A DNA stretch of 64,000 nt from NCBI GenBank assembly GCA_963621245.1, contig CAVFCW010000001.1, forward strand, positions 124,001 to 188,000, written 5' to 3'. The stretch comes from SIG603 sp963621245 (lineage in GTDB: Bacteria; Bacillota; Clostridia; Oscillospirales; Acutalibacteraceae). Made by a program: the position numbers and the translations under genes. This document shows positions 1 to 7,556 of the stretch, one piece after another (within the stretch, counting starts at the first letter, position 1; the number at the start of each line of letters is the position of its first letter). The notes below the pieces were generated by a model. It saw nothing but the letters and a program-made list of their open reading frames with translations, did no database searches and had not been told where the DNA came from.

Positions 1-76
1 CTATACATCTGACGCCGGGGCCGTCGACAAGTCCGAAGGTCTCAATAGAATGTAAATAGCCTTTAGTAGCACTCAT
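1..76 (-). CDS. pflA: Pyruvate formate-lyase activating enzyme, N-terminal fragment (runs off the window)
   Basis: Only the first 25 codons are inside the window. They read MSATKGYLHSIETFG followed by LVDGPGVRCI, which matches the N-terminus of PflA, the radical SAM enzyme that installs the glycyl radical on pyruvate formate-lyase. The CxxxCxxC cluster motif lies outside the window. The start ATG overlaps the pflB stop codon (TAATG, one shared base), so the two are translationally coupled in one operon, pflB first. The identity rests on this short but very characteristic N-terminus and on the neighbour. Confidence 0.88.
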   Translation of the reverse strand, partial: MSATKGYLHSIETFGLVDGPGVRCI

Positions 77-2352
77 TAAAGTGTCTTATGGCAAGTTCTT
101 GCGATAACATCGAGCTGCTGCTTCTTTGTAAGAGTGATGAATCTTACAGCGTAGCCGGAAACACGGATTGTGAAGTTCTGATACTCTTCCTTCTCCGGAT
201 GCTCCATAGCGTCGATGAGCTTCTCTGTACCAAAGACGTTAACATTGAGGTGATGAGCGTCCTGGTTGAAGTAACCGTCGAGAACCTGTACGAGGTTAGC
301 CTTTCTCTCCTCAAGGTTGTGACCGAGAGCGTCAGGGCTGATTGTCTGAGTGTTGGAAATTCCGTCAAGTGCGAGATGATAAGGAACCTTAGCAACAGAG
401 TTAAGTGAAGCAAGGAGACCGCTCTTCTCAGCGCCGTAAGACGGGGATGCACCAGGAGCAAAAGGTGTGAATGCCTTTCTTCCGTCAGGTGTAGCACCTG
501 TAGCCTCACCGTAAACAACGTTAGATGTGATTGTGAGGATAGATGTGCTCGGGTTAGAATCACGATATGTGTGTCTCTTCTTAACCTTATCAAGGAAGGT
601 TCTGAGGAGCCATGTAGCAATCTCGTCAGCTCTCTCGTCGTCGTTACCGTATCTCGGGAAGTCACCCTCGATCTCGAAGTCCTTAGTGATACCCTCTTCG
701 TCACGGATGATCTTAACCTTAGCGTACTTAATTGCGCTCAAGGAGTCAACAACGTGTGAGAATCCGCAGATACCAGTTGCGAAAGAACGCTCGCAATCGG
801 AATCGATGAGAGCCATCTCAGCAGCCTCATAGTAGTACTTATCGTGCATGTAGTGAATGAGGTTAAGAACGTTGACATAAACGTCAGCGAGCCAATCCAT
901 CCACCAGTCAAACTTATCCATGACCTCGTCGAAGTCAGCGTACTCGCTTGTGATTCTCTCCATCTTAGGACCGCACTGAATTCTGTGCTTCTCGTCGAAG
1001 CCGCCGTTGAAAGCATAGAGAAGTGTCTTAGCGAGGTTTGCTCTTGCGCCGAAGAGCTGGATCTCTTTACCTGTCTTTGTTGCGGAAACGCAGCAGCAGA
1101 TTGAGTAATCGTCGCCCCACTCAGGCTTCATGACGTCGTCGTTCTCATACTGGATTGAGCTTGTTGTAACAGAGATCTGAGCAGCATACTTCTTGAATGC
1201 CTCAGGAAGTCTCTCTGTGTAAAGAACTGTGAGGTTCGGCTCCGGAGCAGGACCCATGTTCTCGAGTGTGTGGAGGAAACGGAAGTCGTTCTTTGTGACC
1301 ATGTTTCTGCCGTCGAGGCCTGTACCACCAACTACGAGTGTAACCCATGTCGGGTCGCCGGAGAAGAGAGCGTTGTACTCAGGAATACGAGCAAACTTAA
1401 CCATACGGAACTTCATTGTGAGATGGTCGATGAGCTCCTGAGCCTCTTTCTCTGTGAGGATTCCTCTGTCGAGGTCTCTCTGAATGTAAATATCAAGGAA
1501 TGTGGAGATTCTACCGATGCTCATAGCTGCGCCATTCTGAGTCTTAACAGCTGCGAGGTAACCGAAGTAAACCCACTGAATAGCTTCTTTAGCGTTCTTT
1601 GCAGGAACGGAGATGTCATAGCCGTAAGATGCAGCCATCTTCTTCATGCCCTCGAGAGCCTTAATCTGCTCTGCAACTTCTTCTCTGAGGCGGATAACCT
1701 CATCATACATGTTGCCGCAGCCTGCTCTTGTCTTCTCGATCTTCTTCTCCTGGATGAGTCTGTCGATACCATAAAGAGCAACTCTTCTGTAGTCACCGAC
1801 GATTCTTCCTCTGCCGTATGTATCCGGAAGACCTGTAACAACGTGAGTCTTTCTTGCTACACGCATCTGATGTGTATAAGTATCGAAAACAGCATCGTTA
1901 TGTGTCTTCATGTACTGTGTGAAGATCTTCTTGAGCTCAGGATCAACCTCGTAGCCGTACTTCTCAGCAGCCTGAACAGCCATTCTGATACCGCCGTAAG
2001 GCATGAAAGCTCTCTTAAGAGGCTTATCTGTCTGGAGACCGACGATCTGCTCAAGATCCTTCATATCCTCGTCAATATATCCGGGGCCGTAGGAGGTAAG
2101 TCCTGAAACAACCTTTGTCTCGCACTCGAGAACGCCGCCTCTCTTGAACTCTTCCTTCTGGAGCTCTACAACCTTATTCCAGAGCTTCTGTGTGGACTCG
2201 GAAGGACCCTCAAGGAAGGACTCGTCACCGAAATACGGTGTGTAGTTCTTCTGAATGAAGTCTCTAACGTTGACTTCCTCTTTCCACATTTTTCCCTTAA
2301 AACCGTCCCAAGCGCCGTAGTTTTCCCAAGCGCCCATTTCAAATGTTGGCAT
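76..2352 (-). CDS. pflB: Pyruvate formate-lyase (formate C-acetyltransferase)
   Basis: 758-residue glycyl radical enzyme that splits pyruvate plus CoA into acetyl-CoA and formate in the cytoplasm during anaerobic growth. The catalytic cysteine site is at residues 419-421; it reads Cys-Cys-Cys where the best known enzymes have Cys-Cys. The radical glycine is Gly733 in the C-terminal RVSGYAVRF motif. Length matches the family (about 740-760). A strong AGGAGG site lies at 2362-2367, about ten bases before the ATG. The gene leads an operon with pflA and has its own promoter at 2478-2506, leaving a leader of roughly 120 bases. Long open frames on the opposite strand inside it are codon-bias shadows. 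Confidence 0.97.
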   Translation of the reverse strand: MPTFEMGAWENYGAWDGFKGKMWKEEVNVRDFIQKNYTPYFGDESFLEGPSESTQKLWNKVVELQKEEFKRGGVLECETKVVSGLTSYGPGYIDEDMKDLEQIVGLQTDKPLKRAFMPYGGIRMAVQAAEKYGYEVDPELKKIFTQYMKTHNDAVFDTYTHQMRVARKTHVVTGLPDTYGRGRIVGDYRRVALYGIDRLIQEKKIEKTRAGCGNMYDEVIRLREEVAEQIKALEGMKKMAASYGYDISVPAKNAKEAIQWVYFGYLAAVKTQNGAAMSIGRISTFLDIYIQRDLDRGILTEKEAQELIDHLTMKFRMVKFARIPEYNALFSGDPTWVTLVVGGTGLDGRNMVTKNDFRFLHTLENMGPAPEPNLTVLYTERLPEAFKKYAAQISVTTSSIQYENDDVMKPEWGDDYSICCCVSATKTGKEIQLFGARANLAKTLLYAFNGGFDEKHRIQCGPKMERITSEYADFDEVMDKFDWWMDWLADVYVNVLNLIHYMHDKYYYEAAEMALIDSDCERSFATGICGFSHVVDSLSAIKYAKVKIIRDEEGITKDFEIEGDFPRYGNDDERADEIATWLLRTFLDKVKKRHTYRDSNPSTSILTITSNVVYGEATGATPDGRKAFTPFAPGASPSYGAEKSGLLASLNSVAKVPYHLALDGISNTQTISPDALGHNLEERKANLVQVLDGYFNQDAHHLNVNVFGTEKLIDAMEHPEKEEYQNFTIRVSGYAVRFITLTKKQQLDVIARTCHKTL

Positions 2353-2477
2353 TAAATGTAACCTCCTCGGTTTTTAATAAAATAAATACACTTATAAAAT
2401 TTGAAAATTTTGTATCCGATTTGAGTTCAAACTTAACAAATTAAGCCTCGTTTTTCCCTCTTCTCTTTTACGGCAAT

Positions 2478-2506
2478 ATTATACCTTATCTTGTTTTGTT
2501 TGTAAA
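2478..2506 (-). promoter_or_regulatory. Sigma-A promoter of pflB-pflA
   Basis: On the minus strand TTTACA (2501-2506) and TATAAT (2478-2483) are separated by 17 bases. Transcription would start near 2471. Confidence 0.7.
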
Positions 2507-2798
2507 CAACCAATACAATCAATTATGTGATTTTTTTAAAAAGTTTTGTGGTGTTTTTGCATAATTTCAGTCTGAATTTATCTATATATTGTGAATACTG
2601 TCTATTGTATACAAGATAGCGGCTTGTATTGATATTCGATATCAATATTATCGAACCGAATTGCATTTGTGATTTTATAAAGTGTTTTTTAAACCCCAAC
2701 ACTATATTATGTGTACCTAAATTTCTCTTTATTTTTGTTATATATAACAATTTTGAGCGAACCTATTTTTTTTCAATTTAATCACTCGCACAAAATTA
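2507..2798. other. AT-rich intergenic stretch, no gene seen
   Basis: Between the pflB promoter and the MATE terminator the sequence is very AT-rich. A 75-codon open frame here has low-complexity composition, no ribosome site and no resemblance to a protein I know. I see no RNA gene or repeat. Confidence 0.5.
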
Positions 2799-2832
2799 AA
2801 AACCGCAAAGCATAACAGCACTTTGCGGTTTT
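2799..2832 (-). terminator. Intrinsic terminator of the MATE gene
   Basis: A perfect 12-bp stem, AAAACCGCAAAG (2799-2810) against CTTTGCGGTTTT (2821-2832), with a 10-base loop. It is followed on the minus strand by a T-rich tail, 13 bases after the MATE stop codon. Confidence 0.88.
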
Positions 2833-2844
2833 TGATAGTAAATT

Positions 2845-4197
2845 TTAGTTTTGTGAAGCTGATGTGATTTTGGAAGTCTCTTTGCGCACACAGTAAAGGC
2901 ATGTGGGCAGAATGTAGAAGCAAGCCGCAATCCAAGCCGCCTGGTCGGCAAAGCAAATTGCCGTGAAGCCGTATGCACCGACAAAACCCAAACTGACAAC
3001 CGTTCTTGCTATCATCTCCATAACGCCGGAAAAAACGGATCTGCCCGAGTGGCCGAGGCCCTGAGTAACCATTCGTGTGACGTTGAGTATGCCGAGAGTC
3101 CAGTAGAAGTAACCGAGATATCTTAAATAACTTGCCGAAGCGTCCAAAACGTCCACTGCGCTCTTCTTTACGAAGATGAGTGTTAAGCCTCTGCCGCAGA
3201 ATATGAGTATAAGTCCCGCAAACGCACCGTATGCAACGCCGACCGCAACAGCCTGAAAGAGACCTTTCTTGATTCTTTCGGGCTCTCTTGCGCCGAGGTT
3301 CTGACTGCAGAATACCGAAGCTGCAGTTGAAATAGCGTCAAACGGGCACATGGCAAACTGCTTGATTCTCATAGCCGCCGTGAATGCGGATACATAAACG
3401 CTGCCGAGGCCGTTGTTTGCCGACTGCATAACCATTGAACCGATTGCCGTGATTGAGAACTGAAGTCCAGTTGGAAGTCCCATGACCAAAAGCTGATTTA
3501 CGGATTGCTTTTTCATGCGGCAGTCGCTCTTTTTGAGCCAGAGAAGCGGCATTTTTTTCATGATAACCACCAAACAGCAAACTCCGCTCACGCCCTGAGA
3601 AGCGATTGTAGCGGCGGCGGCACCGGCGCATCCCCACTTCAAAACAACTATGCAGAAAAGATCAAGAATGATATTGAGCACGGCTGAGAATGCGAGGAAT
3701 ATAAACGGCGTTCTGCTGTCGCCCACAGATCTCAAAATACCCGAGAGATAATTATATAGCAGTGTGAACGGTATTCCGATAAAGATAATCAAAATATAAA
3801 TTCGAGCGTCCGAATAAATATCTGACGGAACGGACAATATATGAAGTATTCCGTCACAGAGAATTACGCAGACAGCCGTAACGACAACAGCTATAATCGC
3901 AGTGAGAACCGAACCGTTAAAGATATAATTTCTCATGGTGTCGTGATCATTTGCACCGAAATATCTCGCTATCGGCACGGCAAAGCCCGTACAACAGCCC
4001 ATACAGAAGCCGAGCACCAAAAACTGAACGCTGCTTGTTGCTCCGACGGCGGCGAGAGCGTCAGCTCCCAAAAACTGGCCGACGATTGCGGCATCGATGA
4101 TATTGTAGGTTTGCTGCAAAAGGTTACCGAAAAGAAGCGGCAACGCAAAATGCACCATAAGCTTTAAGGGATTTCCCTTAGCCATTGAAGTATACAT
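2845..4197 (-). CDS. MATE family multidrug/sodium antiporter
   Basis: 450-residue integral membrane protein with the MATE layout of two six-helix bundles. The first helix carries the family signature around GNLLQQTYNIIDAAIVGQFLG (split here: GNLLQQTYNIID then AAIVGQFLG). MATE proteins export cationic drugs or metabolites in exchange for Na+ or H+; the substrate cannot be read from sequence. The start at MYTSMAKGNP is supported by AAAAGGTG a few bases upstream. It is monocistronic: its own terminator lies just downstream and the terminator of the preceding operon sits about 55 bases before its start. Confidence 0.92.
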   Translation of the reverse strand: MYTSMAKGNPLKLMVHFALPLLFGNLLQQTYNIIDAAIVGQFLGADALAAVGATSSVQFLVLGFCMGCCTGFAVPIARYFGANDHDTMRNYIFNGSVLTAIIAVVVTAVCVILCDGILHILSVPSDIYSDARIYILIIFIGIPFTLLYNYLSGILRSVGDSRTPFIFLAFSAVLNIILDLFCIVVLKWGCAGAAAATIASQGVSGVCCLVVIMKKMPLLWLKKSDCRMKKQSVNQLLVMGLPTGLQFSITAIGSMVMQSANNGLGSVYVSAFTAAMRIKQFAMCPFDAISTAASVFCSQNLGAREPERIKKGLFQAVAVGVAYGAFAGLILIFCGRGLTLIFVKKSAVDVLDASASYLRYLGYFYWTLGILNVTRMVTQGLGHSGRSVFSGVMEMIARTVVSLGFVGAYGFTAICFADQAAWIAACFYILPTCLYCVRKETSKITSASQN

Positions 4198-4252
4198 GAA
4201 TTCACCTTTTCCTTTTATTTTTACTTTTTACAATTTACACATAACACACGCA

Positions 4253-4289
4253 AAAAGTCCCCCACCACTACATTTTGGCGGGGGCTTTT
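4253..4289 (-). terminator. Intrinsic terminator of the TAXI-gltS operon
   Basis: AAAAGTCCCCCACCA pairs with TGGCGGGGGCTTTT with one bulge and one mismatch, then a T-rich run on the minus strand. It lies 24 bases beyond the stop of the small gene at 4314. Confidence 0.8.
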
Positions 4290-4313
4290 AAGCATCACAC
4301 CGTCGTAAATGAA

Positions 4314-4487
4314 TTACGATTTCTTTTTGTGAAAGTGAATCTCCGGGATAGCCACATTATCATATGTAATGGGTTCATCCTTTGCTTTGTCATCCACTTC
4401 TATCTCTTCGCCCGTGTGAATTTCGGGCACGGCGAGATTTTTCGTGACTACCTTGTAGTCCTTCTTTTTCTTCTTGTCAGTAAACAT
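4314..4487 (-). CDS. Small hypothetical protein with a repeated PEIH motif
   Basis: 57 residues, not a family I recognise. After a lysine run (MFTDKKKKKDYK) the segment KNLAVPEIHTGEEIEV is echoed near the C-terminus as DNVAIPEIHFHKKKS, two copies of an A(V/I)PEIH motif about 30 residues apart. No signal peptide or membrane segment. The ATG at 4487 is chosen because GAGG lies just upstream; a longer reading to 4544 lacks a ribosome site. It is the third gene after TAXI and gltS and precedes their shared terminator, which argues for a real, co-transcribed gene. The repeated motif and charged composition also support coding. Confidence 0.55.
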   Translation of the reverse strand: MFTDKKKKKDYKVVTKNLAVPEIHTGEEIEVDDKAKDEPITYDNVAIPEIHFHKKKS

Positions 4488-4545
4488 TATCCTATCCTCG
4501 AAACAGCGGTTAAAAACAGCTTTTTGCACCCTCAGTGCAAACACA

Positions 4546-5736
4546 TTATAAGAAATTAATGAAACAAGTGATTACCAAGCTGTTCAGAAAATCGGCAAAC
4601 AGACTTCCGACCAGCGGTACGAGAAGATAAGCCTTAACGGAAGGCGCATACTTCTCACAGATAGCCTGCATGTTAGCCATAGCATTCGGTGTTGCTCCCA
4701 TACCGAAACCGCAAACGCCCGAGCAAAGCACGGCGGCGTCGTAGTCTCTTCCCATTACGTTGAAAACCACAAAGTAAGTGTAGAAAAGCATGAGCACAAC
4801 CTGACCGAGCAAGAGAACGATAAGCGGCAATGCGAGATCCGCAAGCTGCCAGAGTTTGAGCGTGATCATTGCGATACCGAGGAACAGCGAAAGGCTTATT
4901 CCGCCTATATCGTTAATCTCACCCATATAAATAGTGAACTTGCCCGAAAACTCTCCGATGTTGCGAATGAACGCAGCGGCAATCATCGCACCGATATAAA
5001 TCGGGAATGTCATGCCTGTTTTGGAGAGAAAATACGACACAATCGTGCCTATTCCTATTGCGATTATCAGCTGGAAAACAGCAGAGGGATACATGCTTGT
5101 GTGTCTCTCGTGCTTTTTTTCTTCCTCAACTAAAAGAGTGTCGTCCTCCTGAACAGCGGTAGAGAGAAGATTTTTCTTCTCAATCAAACGCTTTGCAACG
5201 GGACCGCCCATCATACTGCCCGAGATAAGGCCGAAGGTTGCGCCCGCCGTACACAGCGTGCTTGCGCCGACAACACCGAAGTCCTCGAGAACGGGGCCGA
5301 ATGCACCCGCAGTGCCGTGACCGCCGACCATGGGAATCGAGCCTGTGCAAAGACCTATAAGCGAACTTATGCCCATAACCTTTGCAAGACCGACGGCAAG
5401 CAGGTTCTGAGAGATAATCAGAAGAAAGACTATTCCCAAAAATACAATAAGCGATTTGCCGCCACTTTTCAAAACCTTAAGGTTAGCCTGGAATCCGACC
5501 GATGTGAAGAAGAACACCATACAGACTTCCTTAAGTATATCATTAAAAGAAAATTCCGCAATCCCCAAAGCGTAAAAAATACACGTAAAAATTGCAAAAA
5601 GTACGCCGCCGACAACAGGTGACGGAATGCAGAAGTGATCGAGAATTTTAAATTTCTTTTTTAGAAAACTTCCTATTATCAACACGACAACGGCAACAGC
5701 CATAGTCTGATACATATCAAGTTCTATCTTTATCAT
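4546..5736 (-). CDS. gltS: Sodium/glutamate symporter (ESS family)
   Basis: 396 residues, polytopic, with the GltS signature GGHGTAGAFGPVLEDFGV in the first half and a second related half. GltS carries glutamate into the cell with Na+. An internal cytosolic loop around residues 190-215 is rich in Glu, Lys and His. The start MIKIELDMYQTMAV is preceded by GAGGG at good spacing. The gene begins 5 bases after the stop of a TAXI binding protein, so the two are co-transcribed; a soluble binding lipoprotein with GltS is unusual because GltS normally works alone. Confidence 0.93.
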   Translation of the reverse strand: MIKIELDMYQTMAVAVVVLIIGSFLKKKFKILDHFCIPSPVVGGVLFAIFTCIFYALGIAEFSFNDILKEVCMVFFFTSVGFQANLKVLKSGGKSLIVFLGIVFLLIISQNLLAVGLAKVMGISSLIGLCTGSIPMVGGHGTAGAFGPVLEDFGVVGASTLCTAGATFGLISGSMMGGPVAKRLIEKKNLLSTAVQEDDTLLVEEEKKHERHTSMYPSAVFQLIIAIGIGTIVSYFLSKTGMTFPIYIGAMIAAAFIRNIGEFSGKFTIYMGEINDIGGISLSLFLGIAMITLKLWQLADLALPLIVLLLGQVVLMLFYTYFVVFNVMGRDYDAAVLCSGVCGFGMGATPNAMANMQAICEKYAPSVKAYLLVPLVGSLFADFLNSLVITCFINFL

Positions 5737-5741
5737 ATGAC

Positions 5742-6725
5742 TTAACCCTCGCCGCCTTTCTCAGTGTTATCGTTCACGCTGACTCCGAGCGATTCATAGT
5801 AGCTCTCGGCACCCTTGTGGAACGGAATCGTTATTCCTTCCGTGGCACTCTTTGCGTCAAGCTCTATGTTAAGCGGTACAGAATACTGCAGTTTCTGCTC
5901 GTTGTCGAAAATAAGCTTTGTCACGCTCTCAACCGTATCTGCGTCCACTTTATCGCTTGCAAGCAAAACAGCCTTAACGCCAACCGTCTTTACAGCTTCG
6001 ATCTGACCGTTGTAGGTTTCTGCAGGAATTTCATATTCCGTAAAAAAGCCGTAAGCTGTCAAAAGCTTGTCGATACACTTTTGGTCGAGGCTCAAAAGGC
6101 GTATATCGCACAATTTTGAGAGCTCGTCAATCATAGTGGTCTTAACACCCGCCGTGCAGAAAAATGCGTCGATTTCTCCGCTTTCAAGCGCAGCCGCAGC
6201 ATCCGAATAGTTTAGATTCACGGTTTCGATTAAGCTTTCGTTAAGTCCGCTGACGGAAAGAATCTGCAAAGCATTCTGCTCCGTTCCCGATTCCTCCTCG
6301 CCTATACTAATCTTCTTTCCCTGAAGATCGTCAACCGAAGTTATTCCCGAGTCGGCACGCACAACGATCTGGCACGCCTCGGTGTAAAGCGCCGCAACTG
6401 CACCGTAGCCCTGATAGCTGTTATCAGAATAAGATCCCTCGCCAAAATAAGCGTCGTTAATCATATCAGCCTGAGCGATGGCAAACTGAACGTAATCGTC
6501 CGAGATAAGGCGCAGATTAGCCGCCGAACCGGCTGTTGTTTTAACCTCGAGTTTCAATTTGCTGTCGTCGGTGTTCATGATATTTGCAAGAGTATCGCAA
6601 AACTCATGGTAGCCTCCGCCAAGTCCCGCCGCACCTATTTTGAGTTTCTTTGTGCCGCCTTCGCAGCCCGTGAGTACAAGGCTCAGCATAACAAGGCTCA
6701 AGATAAATGCCGATATTCTTTTCAC
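5742..6725 (-). CDS. TAXI-family TRAP-type solute-binding lipoprotein
   Basis: 327 residues. A lipoprotein signal peptide (MKRISAFILSLVMLSLVLTG then Cys) is followed by KIGAAGLGGGYHEFCDTLANI, typical of the TAXI subfamily of TRAP binding proteins. Such proteins bind organic anions or amino acids outside the membrane; a Thermus member binds glutamate/glutamine (established knowledge). No TRAP membrane subunits are nearby; instead gltS follows directly. The start is taken as the GTG at 6725, because GAGAGG lies eight bases upstream; a GTG three codons earlier overlaps that site. Glutamate is the inferred ligand. Confidence 0.88.
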   Translation of the reverse strand: MKRISAFILSLVMLSLVLTGCEGGTKKLKIGAAGLGGGYHEFCDTLANIMNTDDSKLKLEVKTTAGSAANLRLISDDYVQFAIAQADMINDAYFGEGSYSDNSYQGYGAVAALYTEACQIVVRADSGITSVDDLQGKKISIGEEESGTEQNALQILSVSGLNESLIETVNLNYSDAAAALESGEIDAFFCTAGVKTTMIDELSKLCDIRLLSLDQKCIDKLLTAYGFFTEYEIPAETYNGQIEAVKTVGVKAVLLASDKVDADTVESVTKLIFDNEQKLQYSVPLNIELDAKSATEGITIPFHKGAESYYESLGVSVNDNTEKGGEG

Positions 6726-7001
6726 ATTTATCACCTCTCGCTTTCTGTAAAAACTAATTGCATTGTGATTTGTATTCTATCACAAAAACACTTGTTTTGT
6801 ACAGACAAACAGCACAAAAAGTGATATATTTTTCAATAATTATGAATATTTCACCAATAAGACTTTCATTTAAATCATATTTTTGAGCTATATTTATCTT
6901 TTTCTCTCATTTTAGGAAATTTACAGCGTTTAATATTTCATGTTATTAACAAGTTTATACCGATTGTTGAAAACAAAGCCGACTTCACAGCAAAATGAAA
7001 T
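6726..7001. other. Upstream region of the TAXI operon; no gene seen
   Basis: AT-rich sequence. It should contain the TAXI-gltS promoter (a TAGAAT near 6770 on the minus strand is a weak -10 candidate), but no convincing -35 box or operator is visible. Confidence 0.4.
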
Positions 7002-7156
7002 GAAGAAAGAATCTTCACTCTTTCTTCTTCCTTGGTGCAGGTAACAGGACTTGACTCGCCGACCCTCTTAAGGTTCAAGTCCTTTTCGTTTTCTCATAAA
7101 ACAAAAAGAAGAAAGAACCTTCGCTCTTCCTTCTTCCTTGGTGCAGGTAACAGGAC
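7002..7156 (-). repeat. Two degenerate copies of the tRNA-Leu 3' end plus its terminator
   Basis: The final 18-22 bases of the functional tRNA-Leu (including CCA) recur at 7033-7054 and 7139-7156. Each copy is followed, as in the functional gene, by a GAAGAAAGA / TCTTTCTTC-type hairpin (7002-7027 and 7108-7134). The rest of the tRNA is missing in both copies. They may be remains of a tandem tRNA array or scars of integration at the tRNA 3' end. Confidence 0.8.
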
Positions 7157-7340
7157 ACGGTAGCTCGGCTTCGCCTCACTTCCGCCGACTCGTCGACCCT
7201 CGCTTTCGCTCCGGTGCCCGACTTCGTCGCTCTTCGCTGAAAAACAGTCCACCGGACTGTTTTTTCTACGCTCAGACCTTCTTAAGGTTCAAGTCCTTTT
7301 CGTTTTCTCATGAAACAAAAAGAAGAAAGAACCTTCGCTC
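7067..7340. repeat. 60-base direct repeat (7067-7126 and 7281-7340)
   Basis: Both copies start CTTAAGGTTCAAGTCC and run through the tRNA terminator stem, offset by 214 bases, with very few differences. They make up most of the spacers between the functional tRNA-Leu and its two 3'-end copies, so the locus grew by local duplication of about 200 bases. Confidence 0.8.
7241..7264. terminator. Perfect bidirectional hairpin inside the repeat region
   Basis: AAAACAGTCC (7241-7250) pairs perfectly with GGACTGTTTT (7255-7264 region) around a short ACC loop, flanked by A-runs and T-runs. It could terminate transcription on either strand. Confidence 0.65.
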
Positions 7341-7347
7341 TTTCTTC
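7322..7347 (-). terminator. Intrinsic terminator of tRNA-Leu
   Basis: On the minus strand GAAGAAAGA, loop, TCTTTCTTC then TTTTT, starting six bases after the encoded CCA. Confidence 0.85.
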
Positions 7348-7352
7348 TTCCT

Positions 7353-7439
7353 TGGTGCAGGTAACAGGACTTGAACCTGCATGAAATTGCTTTCATATGG
7401 ACCTGAACCATACGCGTCTGCCAATTCCGCCATACCTGC
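7353..7439 (-). tRNA. tRNA-Leu (anticodon CAG)
   Basis: 87 bases including encoded CCA. The acceptor stem GCAGGTA pairs with TACCTGC, discriminator A. The anticodon stem TATGG/CCATA encloses loop TTCAGGT, giving anticodon CAG. A long variable arm, as expected for a class II leucine tRNA, and a normal T arm (GGTTCAAGTCC) follow. Confidence 0.95.
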
Positions 7440-7525
7440 ATTTTTATTTGTCTGTTACAGTAGTTTATTTTATCAATTTTCCGTTTAAAAGTCAACACTT
7501 AATTTCATATCGTAAGCACGAAAAA

Positions 7526-7550
7526 GCGGAGCACCGAAAAGGTACTCCGC
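7526..7550 (-). terminator. Intrinsic terminator of the ABC transporter operon
   Basis: GCGGAGTACC pairs with GGTGCTCCGC (one mismatch), followed by TTTTTCG on the minus strand, six bases after the permease stop. Confidence 0.85.
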
Positions 7551-7556
7551 CTGTGT

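Noticed and set aside
1096..1098. Three consecutive cysteines at the PFL active site as a functional novelty
   Set aside because: The extra Cys is next to the two catalytic ones, and single-residue variation there can be neutral; noted in the gene entry only.
1270..2106. 278-codon open frame on the plus strand inside pflB
   Set aside because: It lies wholly within a certain gene on the other strand, has no ribosome site and no recognisable motifs; it is a codon-bias shadow.
2523..2750. 75-codon open frame on the minus strand
   Set aside because: Low-complexity AT-rich composition, no ribosome site, no known motif; treated as intergenic.
7002..7352. Prophage or integrative element at tRNA-Leu
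   Set aside because: The tRNA-tail copies are only about 100-200 bases apart, and no integrase, excisionase or phage genes are present, so at most these are scars.
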